From contig CM055100.1 of the NCBI GenBank assembly GCA_029204225.1, forward strand, positions 53,423,763 through 53,487,762: DNA of 64,000 nucleotides. Direction: 5' to 3'. Positions 62,020 to 64,000 of the stretch are shown one piece after another (position 1 is the stretch's first letter; each line of letters opens with the position of its first letter). This DNA is from Diphasiastrum complanatum. Lineage: Eukaryota > Streptophyta > Lycopodiopsida > Lycopodiales > Lycopodiaceae. Below the pieces are notes generated by a model that had not been told where the DNA came from, ran no database searches, and saw only the letters and a program-made list of their open reading frames with translations. The position numbers were made by a program, and so were the translations under genes.

Positions 62020-63196
62020 TGTTGTTTAGGGTATTTGGAGAGGTTATGAGATATAGATTCGGATCCCTCAATGATATCTCATAAAGTTCCAATTCAGTTT
62101 GTGAATATAGCTTAGAATTAATTGATGTTTTCAATTGATTAAGTGGAATTTAAAGTTCCTGAGCCAAAATGCTTATCTCTATTTGATAGTTGATTACTGA
62201 GAGTAATGTTTCTATCACTCATTATAAGATATTTTATGATTTTGAGGAAAAAGTCCGGTTGTAATCATATTGGATACTCATTACTGACTTTTTTGAATCT
62301 TCGATATCTTATATGTTGTCTCCTGGAAACTTTTAATCGAAATCATGGAATTTCTTTTAAAAGGGGGAGAAGAAAATGATAGGAATAAGACTTTCATGGG
62401 ACCAACCAGTTGCATAGATTTCTTTTTTGGAATCTAGTTTGTGTGCAATGGTGGAACTATCCAGTGTGAATAGAGAAAATCTGTAGTGATTATTTTAAAT
62501 AATTTGGAACTAGAGAAGTTTTGGGAGTTTTGAGCTGTGAGATGTTCATGAATATGGGAAGTAGTGGTAAAGATTAAATTAAGGTTCACTAATTGGCTAC
62601 CAAGTACCATTTAGTTATGGATTGGATCAGAGGAATAAAGCTTTAATCTTAACCTTATGTCCAAAGATGTTTGTATAACTCAGCCTAATCTTGGTTTGTG
62701 CACTAAGATCTGAAGTAAGTTGATTGGAGAGATTTTCCAGATATGTTATTTACTCAAGAAAAATAGAATCTTCTGTAGCTGAGTTACAAGATTCTCAGTG
62801 AGATATGTGAGTAATATATGCGGATTTTGGAGGAATCTGCCAGTTAATGACGTATGTGTTTATGTACTGGGTCATGGTGAGATTATTCTCATATGTGCAC
62901 AATAAATTTTGTTTGGATCTACTATGTATTCCTAGTTACTAAGGTTATCTGGTGCACTTAACCTAGTTGATGGACATAGACATATGATCAAGTATTGTGG
63001 AAACAGATACTTGTAGAGTTAACATATCTGTTTTGAAATATCTACATATTAACTTAAAAAGTGATTTGGATATGGATCTAAATGTGGTGTTGTACATGTA
63101 CAATTAAGAGCTGCACCTAGACATTTAAGATTTCTAAATCATGGGCAGTTAATTTGAGTAGTTAATTTACTCTTGTGGAAGTTAATTGGTAAAATA
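62020..63196. repeat. Dispersed anonymous repeat, copy 2
   Basis: Second copy of 2190-3560 (see there). Similarity ends at GAAGTTAATTGGTAAAA (63180-63196), about 20-25 bases before Ty3-like coding sequence begins on the other strand. Confidence 0.75.
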
Positions 63197-63215
63197 GACA
63201 GTGTGAAGAGAATTA

Positions 63216-64000
63216 ACCAAAAACTAAGTTGCCCCGCTATAAGTGTGTAGGGTGCCACCTTGTAGATAAGTGCGCGTTGGGTAGGTTTTGACAACGTCGG
63301 ATCTAGCACCCCCATCGTTAAAAACTCTGTGATGTCTTTGGCCCACATGGGGGTACAGTCAACTTGAAAAAGTATTGCATCATGTAGGTCATCATTGATG
63401 TCCTCCGTTGGTTTCTCATCACTCGGTATTCTGGATAGATGATCAGCGACAAAATGTTGCGATCCTTTGCGCACAACAATACGAAATTCAAATTCTTGTA
63501 GTAATAGCAACCAACGTGTGATTTTATCTGTTGTGCAAGTTTTTTTCACTAGGTAAAGTAACGCTTGATGATCTGTAAAAAATACAAAGGGTTTACCTAG
63601 AAGATAATGTCGAAACTTCTGGATGGCATAAATCATCGCTAATGCTTCCCTTTCGGTTGTGGTGTAGTTCATCTCCGCAAATGTTAATTGACTACTAAGG
63701 AAACGAATTGGATAGTCCTTCTTGTACTCTCCTGGTTGAGTTAGCACTGCACCAATGGCAAACTTCGATGCATCAATGTGCACGTGAAACTCCTTCGTGT
63801 AATCTGGAGCTCGCAAGATAGGAGCAGTTGTCAAGGCGTGTTTGAGTTCTTGGAAGGTCTTTCTCTGTTCATCCGTCCACTTAGGATTCATGGTCACTCT
63901 GTATATCCATCGTGCTTTACTAGCAAAATTGTGAATGTGGCAACGATAGTGATTAGCGTGACCCATAAAACAATAAGTGTCTCGGACCGTTTTAGGTTCT
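63216..64000 (-). pseudogene. Ty3-like RT end and RNase H (element continues past the right edge)
   Basis: Minus strand, open from the window edge with no stop. RT C-terminal part: PKTVRDTYCFMGHANHYRCH, ATG at 63964 being internal. Then the connection (WTDEQRKTFQELKHALTTAP) and RNase H with HVHIDASKFAIGAVLTQ, TTEREALAMIYAIQKFRHYL, FVFFTDHQALLYLV and QHFVADHLSRIPSDE: the catalytic acidic residues are all present. It proceeds to TPTQRALIYKVAPYTLIAGQL-like sequence near 63220 and then runs into unrelated sequence shared with the anonymous repeat. Integrase is missing. No damage is seen in the visible coding part, so this is the least decayed polymerase piece in the window. Confidence 0.92.

Overview
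The window reads as intergenic, retrotransposon-packed chromatin of a land plant, most likely a vascular plant with a large, gene-poor genome. The evidence is wall-to-wall Ty1/copia pol fragments, initiator-methionine-tRNA primer binding sites (TGGTATCAGAGC), a Ty3-like PR-RT fragment, a Ty3-like RT/RNase H fragment running off the right edge, a plant-type Helitron helicase remnant, a fragment resembling a TMK-type leucine-rich-repeat receptor kinase, and many very long (CT)n/(GA)n and (CA)n arrays. I see no intact host gene, rRNA gene, true tRNA gene, CRISPR array or bacterial feature. The species cannot be named from the sequence. Every protein-coding match is broken.

Layout. 1-4500: a foldback repeat, then about 3.6 kb of anonymous AT-rich DNA flanked by a weak direct repeat. 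Part of it (2190-3560) recurs at 62020-63196. 4897-6657: 3' half of a minus-strand copia element (B). 6658-12286: copia element A on the plus strand, with two LTRs, PBS, gag-PR-IN and a large RT/RNase H deletion. 12287-13820: minus-strand copia fragment C. 13821-18600: AT-rich DNA with microsatellites, a 350-bp duplication and a CACTA-like terminus. 19117-22000: Ty3-like PR-RT joined to an unfamiliar ORF and an LTR (K). 23000-25000: microsatellite, AT-rich minisatellite and LTR-like remnants. 25745-26840: LRR receptor fragment with a tandem duplication, next to a minus-strand Helitron helicase (26855-28600). 29472-32333: copia F with its 3' LTR. 32494-36500: element J, which carries the same unfamiliar ORF as K. 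37020-41400: simple and tandem repeats and hairpins. 41735-44080: copia G. 44449-44785: tandem tRNA-derived (SINE-like) units. 45375-56041: copia D, split by the nearly complete copia E (46176-51416). 56043-60606: minus-strand copia H with a small internal inversion. 60607-61793: minus-strand copia I. 62020-63196: second copy of the anonymous repeat. 63216-64000: minus-strand Ty3-like RT/RNase H.

The pieces do not form a pathway. They record successive insertion, deletion, inversion and recombination. The best-resolved event is E inserting into D: it left a 5-bp target duplication, and D's integrase reading resumes on the far side. The most interesting items are (i) the shared unclassified ORF of J and K, placed directly before the polypurine tract and LTR; (ii) E's non-canonical AGTTAA...TTAACT LTR ends; (iii) the 359-bp inversion inside H; (iv) the 981-bp diverged tandem duplication inside D; and (v) long dinucleotide arrays lying at a fixed place downstream of the LTR TATA box.
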